Assembly (NCBI GenBank): GCA_022072055.1
Contig: JAJVIK010000005.1
Location: 62,001 to 126,000, forward strand
Reading direction: 5' to 3'
Length of the DNA: 64,000 bases
DNA from: a bacterium
GTDB taxonomy: Bacteria; Hinthialibacterota; Hinthialibacteria; OLB16
A program made the translations under genes and the position numbers. This document shows, one piece after another, positions 7,339 through 16,447 of the stretch; position 1 is the stretch's first letter; each line of letters begins with the position of its first letter. Under the pieces are notes generated by a model. It was not told the DNA's origin, searched no databases, and saw only the letters and a program-made list of their open reading frames with translations.

Positions 7339-10326
7339 TTACGGGAGCAGGTCGGACCGCTGCAAATCCTCATCATAGAACCTGGACGAATCACGGACAC
7401 CGTACACGTTGACTTCGTCAACCGCCACGCACGCCGTGCCGTAACGGCCCGGCAGGGGGTTGGTATCGGCAACATCAGCCGGATCAACGGCGGCGAAGAT
7501 GCCATTGTAACCGTTGAAGTTATCGGCGTTGATGATGTCGCGAATACCCGCCGTCCGACCGATCGGGTTCGCCTTGAAAATCGACACCTGAGCGAGCTGT
7601 GCGCCCGGGTTGTTCGCGGCCATATCAGTCAGGATGCCAGCGGGAACCTCACCCGTGATACCGGCCAAGCCACCCGCCTGATTGTTCAGGAGGATGTCGT
7701 AGTACCGGCGATACGAGTTGAAGGTGATCACCGAGCCGCTCACGAAATCGTCCACCCAAACGCCCGCCGGGGCATTCAGGTCCGAACCTGTCGGCAGACC
7801 AGACGGACCGCGCGAGGCATGGATGCCGCACACAAAGTCCGCGTTGGTCAGGAAGACCTCCAGGTTGGGGTTGTGGCTCGCGTTGGCCGCGTTGCTGCGG
7901 ACGAAGAAGCGCAGGCCGAAGACACCCGAAACGTTCCCAAGAATCTGGTTCGGATTCAGATTCCCGTTTTCGCCGTTGGGGTTTCCGCCCGAGCCACCCG
8001 CGAAGGTGACATCGGCCACGTGCAGGCCCGGGGTCACCGCGTCGCTGGCAAGCCGCATGTCGAGACCCATTGTGCTCACACGAGCGTCGCCATTGTAGCC
8101 CTCAGTCGCGGGATCACCATTCACCAGGGCAGGAATACCCGCCGTTACATTGGTGGTGAAGGCGTTTCCGGTGACGGAGGCCGGGGCCGGTCCGAGGACC
8201 AGACCGCGGTTCCCATCCGGGAGAGAGGGGAAGTTCAGCGCCACATCGAGACCGCCAGCGGCGATCACCGCGGCGTCGAAGGTCTTGCCCGCCTGAGCTC
8301 CGAGACGGACGAAGCCCGCCTTGGCCAGATCAAGCATGCCCGCGTTTCCGGCGTTCGCTGCGGTGCCCCAGAAGGTCGAGGCCGAAACCGCGGCCGCCGG
8401 TTGCGCCGAACCCGTGCCTCCCTGCGAGAAGCTGCCGTAGACGACTTGCCCACGGGTCAGAGCGGTCGGGATGGCGACGTCGCTGCCAAACCCGCTCGCG
8501 CCAGTGAAGAACGCGCCGGGACCGGCATTGGCGCCGTTAGTGAAGGCATCCGCTCCAAAGCCCGCGGAGATCATCGGGACATTGCTCGCGCCATGCGCCA
8601 AGGCAAGCGCCCCGGGGCATGAGGTGATGCAGATGTTGTCAATCCACACGGTCTGGTTGGGGAGACCGGATGGGGCAAAGATGCGGGAAAGGAAGATTTC
8701 CGCGCGAATGCCGTTGGAGTCTGAAATGTTGCCGTCGCCGACCGGACCATCATAGTTCTGGCCGACCTCAGGTACGCGCAAGGAGAGTTCATGGCGAACC
8801 CAACGACCATGCACCGCGGCCAGTAAGTTGACCATCTGGCCCGTGCCGCGACCATACGTCCCACCAGACGAACCTCCCTTGCGGGTTGGGCTGTTGTCGG
8901 GGAACGGATAGGCGATGTAGTTGAGGTTCTGTGCCGCGTGAGCTCCCGGCAACGTGTTCAGGGCCAGGATGAACGCCAAGGAAGCACTCGGCTCGTTGAT
9001 CAGGTCATCCGCTGTGCCGTTGTAGGCCAGATCGACATAAGCGTTCAACGAGAGGGTGATCACATCGCCCGCGGAGTACTGACCCGAGGCGCGGGTAATT
9101 CCCTTGTGGTCCATGAGAATTCCCTGCTGGCCGCTCTTGTTGAAGGTGACCTTGAGCGCCCGATCCTTGGTCGCGCCCGGATAGCTCGCGGTCGGCTTGT
9201 TGTTGCTGGTGATGTCGATGTCGGGATAGTTCCCACCACCGCTGAAGACACCCTGAGCGCTCATGCCGGCGGCATAGACCGTCCAGTTAGTGGCTTGCGC
9301 AAGCAACGCGTTGCGGCGATCAGTCGCTGTCCCGCTGTTCAGGGTGTTGGCCGAGGCCGCGCCCAGGAACTGGGTCAGGGTGACATTTTCGAAGCCGTAG
9401 TTCTCGGCGACCGTGCTGATCGTCGAGCTATCCAGCGCTCCGCCCGTGGTGGACGCGTTCTGCCCGTTGAGGAAGTCCGCGATGGCCACCGTGTAGGAGT
9501 CCTCGGCGCCGCTCTCGTAGGAGCGCGCGACGGTCAGACGAACCCAGTCGGAGAAGTTGGCCTGAGCCGTGACAAACATCTGGCTCACGCCCGCATCGAC
9601 CGACAGATTGGCGTTGCCGGCAAGTTTGGCCACGCCGCCGCTGGGAGCATCGAAGCCATGCAGCGCCACGCCCGCGTCATACGGAGCAAGCGGGTTGGAC
9701 TGCGAAGTGGCATCGCCCACCAAGGAGCTCGCGTTGTACAGACAGATTTGGCCCGGGCCGCTGGTCACGTTCACATAAACCAGACCCGCGGGAGCGCCAT
9801 CCGGATGTCCGGAGCCGCCGCCGAGGGGCACGGCCTGCGGGATACGAAGGGTCGGCGAGGAGTTACCCTCGAGGCACCACCCGTAAGGGATGGTGTTTCC
9901 GGTTCCACGACCGATCTGAGTGTCCACAAGCGGGCCGTTCACCAGGAAGTCCGCCGTGTGTACGCGAATCGGATCAAGGAAGATCGTGTCGGTGGCGTCG
10001 GCCACATTGAAGGTCACGTTCTCGCTGCTCGGAGAAGCGCTGACCGGAATGGTGACCTCGAGTTCGTTCCCCGCCACCACCGCCGTGTTGGACCCGTTCT
10101 CAGCCCAAGTCAGCGGGTCCTGAGCGCTCGTCGCGCCATTCCTGTCATCCGGGTCGATGACATAATCATCCAGATCAAGAACCACATCGGCGCTACCCGT
10201 GGGATTGACCTGCCCCCGGATATCGGGAAGCTCCTTTGCGATTGGCGCCGTGGCGAACGACGCTGCCGGCAACAGGATGATCGCGATGAGACCTAGCACT
10301 ACTGCTGTTCCGCTATACCTTCGCAC
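7339..10326 (-). CDS. Large secreted protein of unknown function (995 aa)
   Basis: The protein begins with a clear signal peptide (MRRYSGTAVVLGLIAIILLP, cleaved near ASFATA) and is otherwise exported sequence rich in Ala, Gly, Asn, Ser and Thr. Near residue 50 is DLDDYVIDPDD, a pattern seen at the start of Ig-like or cadherin-like domains. The rest alternates beta-rich segments (VRLTVARSYESGAEDSYTVA, VWIDNICITSCPG, VWVDDFVSGSVITFNSY) with no motif I can assign. Two similar clauses (VWIDNI, VWVDDF) suggest two related carbohydrate-binding-like beta-sandwiches. No C-terminal anchor is visible. GTG at 10326 is chosen because AAAGGAGG sits 8 bases upstream; longer frames would bury the signal peptide. 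A consensus promoter, long leader and terminator imply strong expression. Confidence 0.8.
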   Translation of the reverse strand: MRRYSGTAVVLGLIAIILLPAASFATAPIAKELPDIRGQVNPTGSADVVLDLDDYVIDPDDRNGATSAQDPLTWAENGSNTAVVAGNELEVTIPVSASPSSENVTFNVADATDTIFLDPIRVHTADFLVNGPLVDTQIGRGTGNTIPYGWCLEGNSSPTLRIPQAVPLGGGSGHPDGAPAGLVYVNVTSGPGQICLYNASSLVGDATSQSNPLAPYDAGVALHGFDAPSGGVAKLAGNANLSVDAGVSQMFVTAQANFSDWVRLTVARSYESGAEDSYTVAIADFLNGQNASTTGGALDSSTISTVAENYGFENVTLTQFLGAASANTLNSGTATDRRNALLAQATNWTVYAAGMSAQGVFSGGGNYPDIDITSNNKPTASYPGATKDRALKVTFNKSGQQGILMDHKGITRASGQYSAGDVITLSLNAYVDLAYNGTADDLINEPSASLAFILALNTLPGAHAAQNLNYIAYPFPDNSPTRKGGSSGGTYGRGTGQMVNLLAAVHGRWVRHELSLRVPEVGQNYDGPVGDGNISDSNGIRAEIFLSRIFAPSGLPNQTVWIDNICITSCPGALALAHGASNVPMISAGFGADAFTNGANAGPGAFFTGASGFGSDVAIPTALTRGQVVYGSFSQGGTGSAQPAAAVSASTFWGTAANAGNAGMLDLAKAGFVRLGAQAGKTFDAAVIAAGGLDVALNFPSLPDGNRGLVLGPAPASVTGNAFTTNVTAGIPALVNGDPATEGYNGDARVSTMGLDMRLASDAVTPGLHVADVTFAGGSGGNPNGENGNLNPNQILGNVSGVFGLRFFVRSNAANASHNPNLEVFLTNADFVCGIHASRGPSGLPTGSDLNAPAGVWVDDFVSGSVITFNSYRRYYDILLNNQAGGLAGITGEVPAGILTDMAANNPGAQLAQVSIFKANPIGRTAGIRDIINADNFNGYNGIFAAVDPADVADTNPLPGRYGTACVAVDEVNVYGVRDSSRFYDEDLQRSDLLP

Positions 10327-10677
10327 AACATTAACCTCCTTTAGGATTGGATTATTCCTCTCCGCAGCATTGCTGCACCCTTTCCACAACCCCGAGCGAA
10401 TCGGCACTAAACAACCTCCATGGTACGAAGCACAAGTTGAACGGATAGGAAAACAAAGACGTTTTGTCCGGTGTGAAGTATAGAAAGGGGAAAAATTCCC
10501 TGTCAAGCTCTTTTTTTCAGACGCAGCCACCGTAACGCGAGCCAACCCTCGCACGCATGTCCAGACAATCCTCCGCAACCCATGGGATATGAGTGGGATA
10601 CAACCCGGTATCACCCCTTTTCAAGCAAGGTATCACTGCCTCCCCAGAGCGTAATTAACGACTTGATCGGAATGGAG
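10327..10677. other. Intergenic region with long leader and promoter
   Basis: This 351-bp gap holds the roughly 145-base untranslated leader and promoter of the 995-residue protein gene. The remaining part lies directly after the stop codon of the upstream radical SAM gene. I saw no RNA gene, open frame with a ribosome site or clear riboswitch fold in it. Confidence 0.6.
10477..10506 (-). promoter_or_regulatory. Strong sigma-70-type promoter of the 995-residue protein gene
   Basis: On the minus strand a perfect TTGACA (10506-10501) is followed after 18 bases by TATACT (10482-10477), one mismatch from the -10 consensus. Transcription would start around 10470, leaving a leader of about 145 bases before the GTG at 10326. 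The spacer contains a GGGAATTTTTCCC inverted repeat, a possible operator. Confidence 0.75.
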
Positions 10678-11805
10678 TTAGAGAGAATTGACCGCAGCGG
10701 TCGGGAGACTCAGGTCAGCGGGGAAGGAGGTGGGCTTTTTGAGGCGGTCAATTTCAGTCGCGGAGCGCGTGGTGAGGCGCTTGGCCAGATATGCGAGTTC
10801 GTGGCCGGTGTCGTCCGTCAGAACCGCCTTGCAGTGGTCGCATCCACGCGCGCACTGATTGCGAAGAGCTTCGCCCCGAAACGCTTGATTGCTTTCGCCG
10901 TACCAGATATCCCGAAAGGGGGTTGTAAAGACATTTCCAAGCGTGAAACGGTCGCGCAAATTCAGGCATGGAAAGCAATGGCCATCCGGTATGAGGAACA
11001 TCCAGGAATCCTCGGCGGCGATGCAGCGACCGTTGTAGACCGGCTCCTCCAGCAGGCGGCCCTCCCAAGGAGTGATCGTGTCGGGAAGATCCTTGGGCAC
11101 CGAGACATGCACGCCGCGCGCCGCGGCCTGTTCGCGCAGGCTCTGAAGGAGCGCGTTCATGCGCGGCGGGTCGTAAGCGAGGTTGTGCGACTTCATCTCG
11201 GGGCGCTCGACGATCATGTGGTGATACGAGATCGAGGTCACCCCGAGGTCGCGGGCCAAGTCGATAAGGGGAAGGGCTTCGTGGCAATTGTCGGTCATCA
11301 GGGTGAAATTGAGCGAGACTTCGGGTTCGACGCGGCGGCGTGCGTTGCGCATCTCGACAAAGCGTCGGATGTTGCCGGTGACCATCTCCCAATCGGCCCC
11401 CACGCGGATGCGTTCGAAGGTCTCCTTGGTGGCGGCGTCGAGCGAGACCCCCAGATGGCTGAGCCCCTCATCCAGGAGCAAGGCGCTCATGGCCTCATCC
11501 AGATGGGTGGCGTTTGTCTGGATGCGGACATAAGGGACGCCCGCGCGCTTGGCGGCGCGGAGCGCCTCGGGAAAGATCGGAAGATAGAGCGGCTCGCCGG
11601 TGCACGAGAGGGACAGGCGCTCGATGTAGGGGAAGACCTCGCGCTCAAGGATTTCGAGCTGAGCGCGAGTCACCTTCATGGGGGGCGGAATGATGGCCTC
11701 GCGGAAACACTGGACACAGCGGATGTCACAGGTCGTGGAGAGGTCCATGTAAAGCCGGATGTGACGTTTCCTCCCGAACCAACCGTTCTTGATGGGTAGT
11801 GTCAT
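10678..11805 (-). CDS. Radical SAM protein with SPASM domain
   Basis: The radical SAM CX3CX2C cluster motif is CDIRCVQC (C26, C30, C33 from the chosen start), with the SAM-binding strand LSCTGEPL after it. The C-terminal part has a SPASM-type cysteine set: GRC near residue 267, then GHCFPCLNLRD, LGNVF, and CARGCDHC. SPASM enzymes use auxiliary Fe-S clusters to modify peptides, sugars or alcohols. No small precursor peptide gene is visible next to it, so a role in nucleoside/sugar or surface-component chemistry is as likely as peptide maturation. ATG at 11805 is preferred, with GGAG 7 bases upstream; the frame stays open to an ATG at 11883 without a good ribosome site. It is divergent from the next radical SAM gene. 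Confidence 0.85.
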   Translation of the reverse strand: MTLPIKNGWFGRKRHIRLYMDLSTTCDIRCVQCFREAIIPPPMKVTRAQLEILEREVFPYIERLSLSCTGEPLYLPIFPEALRAAKRAGVPYVRIQTNATHLDEAMSALLLDEGLSHLGVSLDAATKETFERIRVGADWEMVTGNIRRFVEMRNARRRVEPEVSLNFTLMTDNCHEALPLIDLARDLGVTSISYHHMIVERPEMKSHNLAYDPPRMNALLQSLREQAAARGVHVSVPKDLPDTITPWEGRLLEEPVYNGRCIAAEDSWMFLIPDGHCFPCLNLRDRFTLGNVFTTPFRDIWYGESNQAFRGEALRNQCARGCDHCKAVLTDDTGHELAYLAKRLTTRSATEIDRLKKPTSFPADLSLPTAAVNSL

Positions 11806-12064
11806 GGTCCGGCTCCAGTTCTCCCAAGCGCCTGTTTCCGCTGTTACGTTATGCCAAGAGGCCGGGGTTTGTCCATGCCGCATGAGGTTTCATGGGGGAC
11901 AGCGCAACGGTCCTCAATTCCAGTCCTCAATTCGGCCTTTACATGGGGAGCAAGCGAACCTAATATAACGGGCGACGGCGCGGGAAGATCCCGCCACGCG
12001 CGGATGGGTTCGGCCTCATTGCGTGGGTTGAGAAAGCCATGCGGGCCGTGGAGGCGAGAAAGCC

Positions 12065-13495
12065 ATGAAAGTTCTGTTTCTGACCAGCAGGCATTGTTTC
12101 ACCTACCCGGTCGAGCCTCTCGGGCAAATGTACCTCTCGGCTGTTCTCAAGAAGGCCGGGCACGAGGTGGTCAACCTGGAACTGGAGGCTATCGAGGACC
12201 TGGAGACCACGATCAAAAAGGAGGCCCCGGGGTTGATCGCCTATTCGGCGACAACCGGCCTCCATCGGGTTTACCTCGACGCCACCCAGGCCATCAAGCG
12301 CTTCGCCCCCGATATTCCGACGATCCTCGGTGGTCCCCACCCGAGCTTTCTTCCTGAGGTTCTCGAGACCTCCGAGCTCGACATCATCTGTAAGGGTGAG
12401 GGCGAGATGGCGATGCTGGAGCTCGCCGACGCCCTCCAGGCCGGGAAGGACTACAGCAAGATCCTGAACCTGCATGTCAAGAAGAGGAACGGGGAGATAG
12501 TCAAGAATGAGAGCCGCCCCTATCTCACCAAGGAGGAGATGGATGCTCTCCCCTTCCCGGATCGGGACATGATGCGCTCTCACCCGCAAATCTGGCGCAA
12601 CGGGCTCAACGCGGTGATGACCGGGCGGGGTTGTCCGTACAAGTGCAGCTACTGTTTCAACGAAACCGCTCAGAGCGCGCAGTCGGGACGGTTTGTCCGC
12701 AAGCACGGCGTGGAGCGCGCCATCGCCGAGATCAAGGACTTCGTGGCCTATTGCGGAACCAAGTCGATCATCTTCGAGGATGACATCCTGGTGATGAACA
12801 AGCGCTGGTTCCGCGAGTTCGCCCCGGCCTACAAGAAGGAGGTCGGGTTGCCCTACATCTGCCATTCGATCGTGGACATCATCGATGAGGAGGTGGCGGA
12901 GCTGTTGGCCGAGTCGGGTTGTTCGGCGGTGGCTTTCGGGCTTGAGAACGGGAACGAAAAATTCAGAGCCGCGATGCTCCACAAGTTCACCACCAATGAG
13001 CAGATCATCCGCGCCAGCCGGGCGCTCAAGGCAAACGGCATCGAGGTGATCAGTCAAAACATCCTCGGCTTTCCGGAGGAGACTCCGGACATCACGCTCG
13101 AGACCGCCGCGCTCAATGTCGCGGCGGGCGTGGACACCGCGAATTTCTATTTCTTCACCCCCTATCCCGGGACTTGGGCGGGGGACTACGCCAAGCAGAA
13201 GGGGTATCTCAACCTCTCCTACGAAAGTTTCCCGGTCAATTTCCATGAGCAGCCCCCGGTGGAGTCTCCCCACAAGGAGGACTTTCAGGAGCTGGTCCAT
13301 CTGGTCTACCTCGGAATGGATTACCCCGCGCTGCTGCCCTTCATGAACTTTGTGTACACCAGGATGAGGCGAGAGAACCCTCTGCGGCGAATTGCCGTGA
13401 AGGGACTGTTTTTCCTGAGCGGGAACATTCGCAAATGGCCCTACTTCCGGAACCGGCCCACAATTCTCCCGCAGGGTCTCCAGAACATCGGGTAA
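12065..13495 (+). CDS. B12-binding-domain radical SAM protein
   Basis: The protein has 476 residues. Residues 1-130 form a Rossmann-like cobalamin-binding domain (MKVLFLTSRHCF, EPLGQMYLSAVLKKAGHEV, GGPHPSF, KGEGE). The radical SAM domain follows with CPYKCSYC at C190, C194 and C197. This is class B methylase or cyclase architecture (BchE/HpnP/HpnR type) and may act on lipids, tetrapyrroles or antibiotics; the specific product cannot be read from the sequence. The classic DXHXXG cobalamin ligand motif is not evident (a TGLHR occurs instead), as in several members that bind B12 base-off without a His ligand. A nine-codon open frame ends in ATGA at the start codon. Confidence 0.85.
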   Translation: MKVLFLTSRHCFTYPVEPLGQMYLSAVLKKAGHEVVNLELEAIEDLETTIKKEAPGLIAYSATTGLHRVYLDATQAIKRFAPDIPTILGGPHPSFLPEVLETSELDIICKGEGEMAMLELADALQAGKDYSKILNLHVKKRNGEIVKNESRPYLTKEEMDALPFPDRDMMRSHPQIWRNGLNAVMTGRGCPYKCSYCFNETAQSAQSGRFVRKHGVERAIAEIKDFVAYCGTKSIIFEDDILVMNKRWFREFAPAYKKEVGLPYICHSIVDIIDEEVAELLAESGCSAVAFGLENGNEKFRAAMLHKFTTNEQIIRASRALKANGIEVISQNILGFPEETPDITLETAALNVAAGVDTANFYFFTPYPGTWAGDYAKQKGYLNLSYESFPVNFHEQPPVESPHKEDFQELVHLVYLGMDYPALLPFMNFVYTRMRRENPLRRIAVKGLFFLSGNIRKWPYFRNRPTILPQGLQNIG

Positions 13496-13617
13496 TCGAT
13501 TTTTTTCGAGGAGGGACAAAAGGCCGGTTACCGACCTCGCCGCTCTCCGTTATCCTTCCAAGTGAGTGGTGGTTGGTTGTTTGTGTTTGCGGAGATCTTC
13601 GAGAGACCCCTCCCAAG

Positions 13618-14112
13618 ATGAGTGGCTGGTTTAAGCGCGCCTCGCTTTGGTTTCTGGTATTCGCCCTGGTGGCGGGATACCCTTCCCATGCCTGCCGCTG
13701 CCATGCGGCTCGGACCGCCGCCGTGGATGAGACGCACGGCGCACTCGCGCCGGAGGCGCCCACTTGCTCTGGCTGTTGCGGGTCGAATGGCGAGAGCGTG
13801 TCTGGATGCTGTTCCAGTCCCACTCCTCCCTGCCGCGGGAAGTCCACCTGCGGGTGTCATGTGGGGTGCCGTTGCGCGGCCGGGTTTTGCACCTGCGCTC
13901 GTAACGCGACCTCCCCTTCCTCCCAGCCGCGACCTCGTCAAGCCCCTGAACGGACGGTTTCCCCTTCGCAATGGTCGGCGGTTCCACCCTCCGGGACGCA
14001 TCTTCTCTCGATTTTCCTCGCGCCTTACGAGATGCCTCCGTCGGCGGTCGGAATCTCGCGCGCGTTGGACTCGATTCCCCTTTATCTCGCCAAGCGGGTC
14101 ATCCGATGTTGA
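13618..14112 (+). CDS. Small secreted cysteine-rich protein
   Basis: The chosen start gives 164 residues: a signal peptide (FKRASLWFLVFALVAGYPSHA) followed by a mature part with about 15 cysteines. Most lie in CSGCC, GCC, CGCHVGCRC and CTC clusters. After these comes a Pro/Ser-rich low-complexity stretch and a short C-terminal hydrophobic piece. The Cys pattern suggests metal binding or a disulfide-rich fold. The next gene encodes another cysteine-motif secreted protein, so the pair may handle a soft metal such as copper or cadmium outside the cytoplasm. ATG at 13618 was chosen because it places the signal peptide at the N-terminus; there is no clear ribosome site. I do not recognise a named family. 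Confidence 0.6.
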   Translation: MSGWFKRASLWFLVFALVAGYPSHACRCHAARTAAVDETHGALAPEAPTCSGCCGSNGESVSGCCSSPTPPCRGKSTCGCHVGCRCAAGFCTCARNATSPSSQPRPRQAPERTVSPSQWSAVPPSGTHLLSIFLAPYEMPPSAVGISRALDSIPLYLAKRVIRC

Positions 14113-14209
14113 CCTGAGCCTTGTTAGGACGCCCCAGGTCCGGTGAGGGCGTGGCCATCCCGGTCCGGGGCTTGGAGAGAACCTGACAAGACTCATGAGG
14201 AGATCCACC

Positions 14210-14731
14210 ATGATTCAGAATCTCGAACGCGCTTCGGTCGCGTTGTTGGTGTTTGCGGCGCTCGCGCTGGCCCTTTCCGGGACCGCGCTGGCCGGAGAGG
14301 AGAAAGCCGCGGCGACCCACCTTTACGGCAACCATGTCTGCCCGGTCAGCGGGAAGCCGGTGGTTTCCGATGTCTCGGTGACCTACGAGAACAAGGAAAA
14401 AGGGGTGTATGGGCGCATCTATTTGTGCTGCCCGGGTTGTGTCAAGGCCGCCAAGAAGGACCTGGAGGGCCTTTATAAGAAGTTCTACCTGACCGACGCC
14501 AAGACCGGCAAGGCCAAGGAGCCGAAGGACCTGAAGAATGAAGCTTGCCCGATGTCGGGCGAAAAGGTCGATCCCTCCGCCAAGATCGAATACAACGGAA
14601 TGATCATCCACTTCTGTTGTCCCGGTTGCGCGGATGGATTCCTCGAGGACCCGGAGGCAAAGATGGCGAAGCTGCTCCCGGACGCCAAGGAGTTCGAACT
14701 CAAACCGGCGGAAGCCAAGAAGGACAAGTAA
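14210..14731 (+). CDS. Secreted protein with two YHS/TRASH-like metal-binding repeats
   Basis: A signal peptide (VALLVFAALALALSGTALA) is followed by two similar modules: CPVSGKPV with YLCCPGC, and CPMSGEKV with HFCCPGC. Paired CP(V/M)SG and CCPGC motifs are typical of YHS- or TRASH-type domains that bind heavy metals and often sit beside metal efflux genes. The C-terminus is a Lys/Ala/Glu-rich tail. ATG at 14210 is preferred, with GAGGAG 7 bases upstream. An in-frame ATG at 14195 would only add five residues. The gene lies 97 bp after the Cys-rich protein gene and ends at a strong hairpin. No efflux pump or metal sensor lies in the window, so the metal is not known. Confidence 0.8.
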   Translation: MIQNLERASVALLVFAALALALSGTALAGEEKAAATHLYGNHVCPVSGKPVVSDVSVTYENKEKGVYGRIYLCCPGCVKAAKKDLEGLYKKFYLTDAKTGKAKEPKDLKNEACPMSGEKVDPSAKIEYNGMIIHFCCPGCADGFLEDPEAKMAKLLPDAKEFELKPAEAKKDK

Positions 14732-14747
14732 AACCCGTGGTCGAGGC

Positions 14748-14778
14748 GGTGGGGGGCGCGGACATCGCGCCCCCCACC
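14748..14778 (+). terminator. Hairpin terminator between convergent genes
   Basis: A perfect 13-bp GC-rich stem (14748-14760 with 14766-14778, loop GACAT) follows the stop codon at 14731 by 16 bases. The T-run after it is poor, but the position between two convergent genes and the stability of the stem make termination likely in one or both directions. Confidence 0.7.
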
Positions 14779-14782
14779 AGTC

Positions 14783-16447
14783 TTACTCCTGATACTCAAT
14801 TCGATACAGGGAACACCGGCTCCAGGCGTTCTGGCAGGCCTCGCGATCCAGCCCCTCATCCCGGTCCAGGGAGATCCGGCGCTCCAAGGCGAAGGTTGTT
14901 TTCCAGACCGGATCGATGGATAGATCCTGTTCCTCCACGCGCTCGAATTTGAAGAGGTGAGTGGCCCTTCGCGCTCGATAGAACTCCGGGCTGTTGTGCT
15001 TTCGGAACGACTCCAGGCCGCGTGCATCGAGAAGACCGCTCTGGTCGATCACGTAGAGGTTGGAAGCCATCTTGAATCCGCCGAGGTCGAAAGCCACGAC
15101 GCGGGAATCCGAGGGGAGGCTCGCGCGCGCCCATTCCCCCATGCCGAGGTGCAGATGGTTGATCCGCTCGATTCCGGAATCGAGGACCTGCTTCCAGACC
15201 CGGATCGAAACCCCCACTGGAATCAGTAGAAGACCGAGGAGGGCGATGCGGGCGGCTGTTCCGGCCTTCCCGCGAGCACCGGAGGAGTTCGCGCCGCGAG
15301 CGACCCTTGCCAGCCAGGACCCGGCCCCCTGGAACGCGAAGAGGACAAAGAAGGGCGGCCACAGGAAGTTGATCGCCTGGTATCTTCCGGCGTGACCCCC
15401 GCTGGGGAGGACAGTCACATAAAAGAGATTGTGGAGGAGGGTCCAGACCAGGAGCAGAAAGAGCGGGGCGGACCGGGCCCATCGCTTGGGTTCAAGGGCC
15501 CGAAGGAGCAGGAGAAGCCCCCCAAGGAGCATGAGCCCATCCAGCAGGGCGGCGAGCGGGTTCAGGCGAACTCCACCTGGAAGCTCCGCCTCGCCTCCGG
15601 GAAGGAACCGGTCCATCCAACACCAGTCATGGATCCGTTCGACCCACTGAGCGGCGAATTTGTGGAATGACTCTCCGAGCCGCTCGAGGTGAAGGTTGTC
15701 GGGGTCCAGTTTGAAGAGGAACCGTCGCCCGGCGAAGGTTGTGGGAAAGAGCGCGCCGCACAGGCGCCAATTGTTGAACAAGACCAAGCCGGCGGCGGAT
15801 CCGGAGAAGAGCGCGAAAAGGGCAGCGCGAAGCCGCTCCCCCCGAGAGAGACAGTACGCCAGGAGCGGCAGGGCCAGAAGGAGCCCCTCCAGGCGGAGCA
15901 GGACCAAGCCGGCGAGCGCGAGCGAACACCAGAACGGATTGGGGAGAAACAGGGTTCGGATCGCAACAATCCCACAGGAGGCAAACGCGACAGTTTCCAT
16001 CCCGGAACGGGCGTGAAAGAGAAACACGCCTTGGCAGACGGTCAAGACCGCAAGCGCCCAAGAGGCCTCTCGGCGGAACCTTGAGGAACCGGTCAGTCCC
16101 TTGGAAAAGAACCAGGGGAGAACCACCGCCAGGGGAAGAAGGCCGAGTGTCAGGCCAAGGGCGCGAGTCCAGCGGACCAGGTCGACCTGAAGCGATTCGG
16201 AAATCCCGGGAGCCGAGGACAGCAGCGCGGCCCACAGTGGGCTGGTGACCCCCGCGCTGGGCTCGCCTCGGTTGAAGGCCCATTCTCCATGCTCCCGAAG
16301 GTTGGCGGCAAAAACCAAGAAGATCCAGGCGTCATCCAGCGGAAAACCGAGCTCCTCGGGCGTGAACCGGATCCAGACCGCGAGCAGGAGCGGCAGCGCC
16401 AAGTATCTCACGGCGGCAGCAGCCTCATCGGACCGCCCGGCGCTCAA
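14783..16447 (-). CDS. Polytopic membrane glycosyltransferase, PMT/ArnT-like
   Basis: The protein has up to 554 residues and about ten hydrophobic segments. The first loop carries FPLDDAWIFLVFAANL, then GEPSAGVTSPLW. An acidic pair after the first helix followed by a GxTSPLW motif is characteristic of GT-C enzymes that use polyprenyl-phosphate sugars. The C-terminal part is an extracytoplasmic domain, as in this class. The likely job is transfer of a lipid-linked sugar to a surface protein or glycan. The longest frame starts at a TTG whose bases overlap the stop of the upstream oligopeptidase (TTGA), suggesting coupling. A GTG at 16411 (then RYLALPLLLAVW) is an alternative start. Confidence 0.7.
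   Translation of the reverse strand: MSAGRSDEAAAAVRYLALPLLLAVWIRFTPEELGFPLDDAWIFLVFAANLREHGEWAFNRGEPSAGVTSPLWAALLSSAPGISESLQVDLVRWTRALGLTLGLLPLAVVLPWFFSKGLTGSSRFRREASWALAVLTVCQGVFLFHARSGMETVAFASCGIVAIRTLFLPNPFWCSLALAGLVLLRLEGLLLALPLLAYCLSRGERLRAALFALFSGSAAGLVLFNNWRLCGALFPTTFAGRRFLFKLDPDNLHLERLGESFHKFAAQWVERIHDWCWMDRFLPGGEAELPGGVRLNPLAALLDGLMLLGGLLLLLRALEPKRWARSAPLFLLLVWTLLHNLFYVTVLPSGGHAGRYQAINFLWPPFFVLFAFQGAGSWLARVARGANSSGARGKAGTAARIALLGLLLIPVGVSIRVWKQVLDSGIERINHLHLGMGEWARASLPSDSRVVAFDLGGFKMASNLYVIDQSGLLDARGLESFRKHNSPEFYRARRATHLFKFERVEEQDLSIDPVWKTTFALERRISLDRDEGLDREACQNAWSRCSLYRIEYQE

Noticed and set aside
7297-8622. 441-codon frame antisense to the 995-residue protein gene
   Set aside because: Composition is an antisense shadow of a secreted, Asn/Gly-rich gene; it also runs through the terminator hairpin.
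10327-10614. Upstream extension of the 995-residue protein to 10614
   Set aside because: The extension would put 96 residues before the signal peptide and remove the ribosome site and promoter.
11960-13519. 519-codon open frame antisense to the B12 radical SAM gene
   Set aside because: High GC content creates long antisense frames; the sense strand has full family motifs and this frame has no domain, start site or repeat signal.
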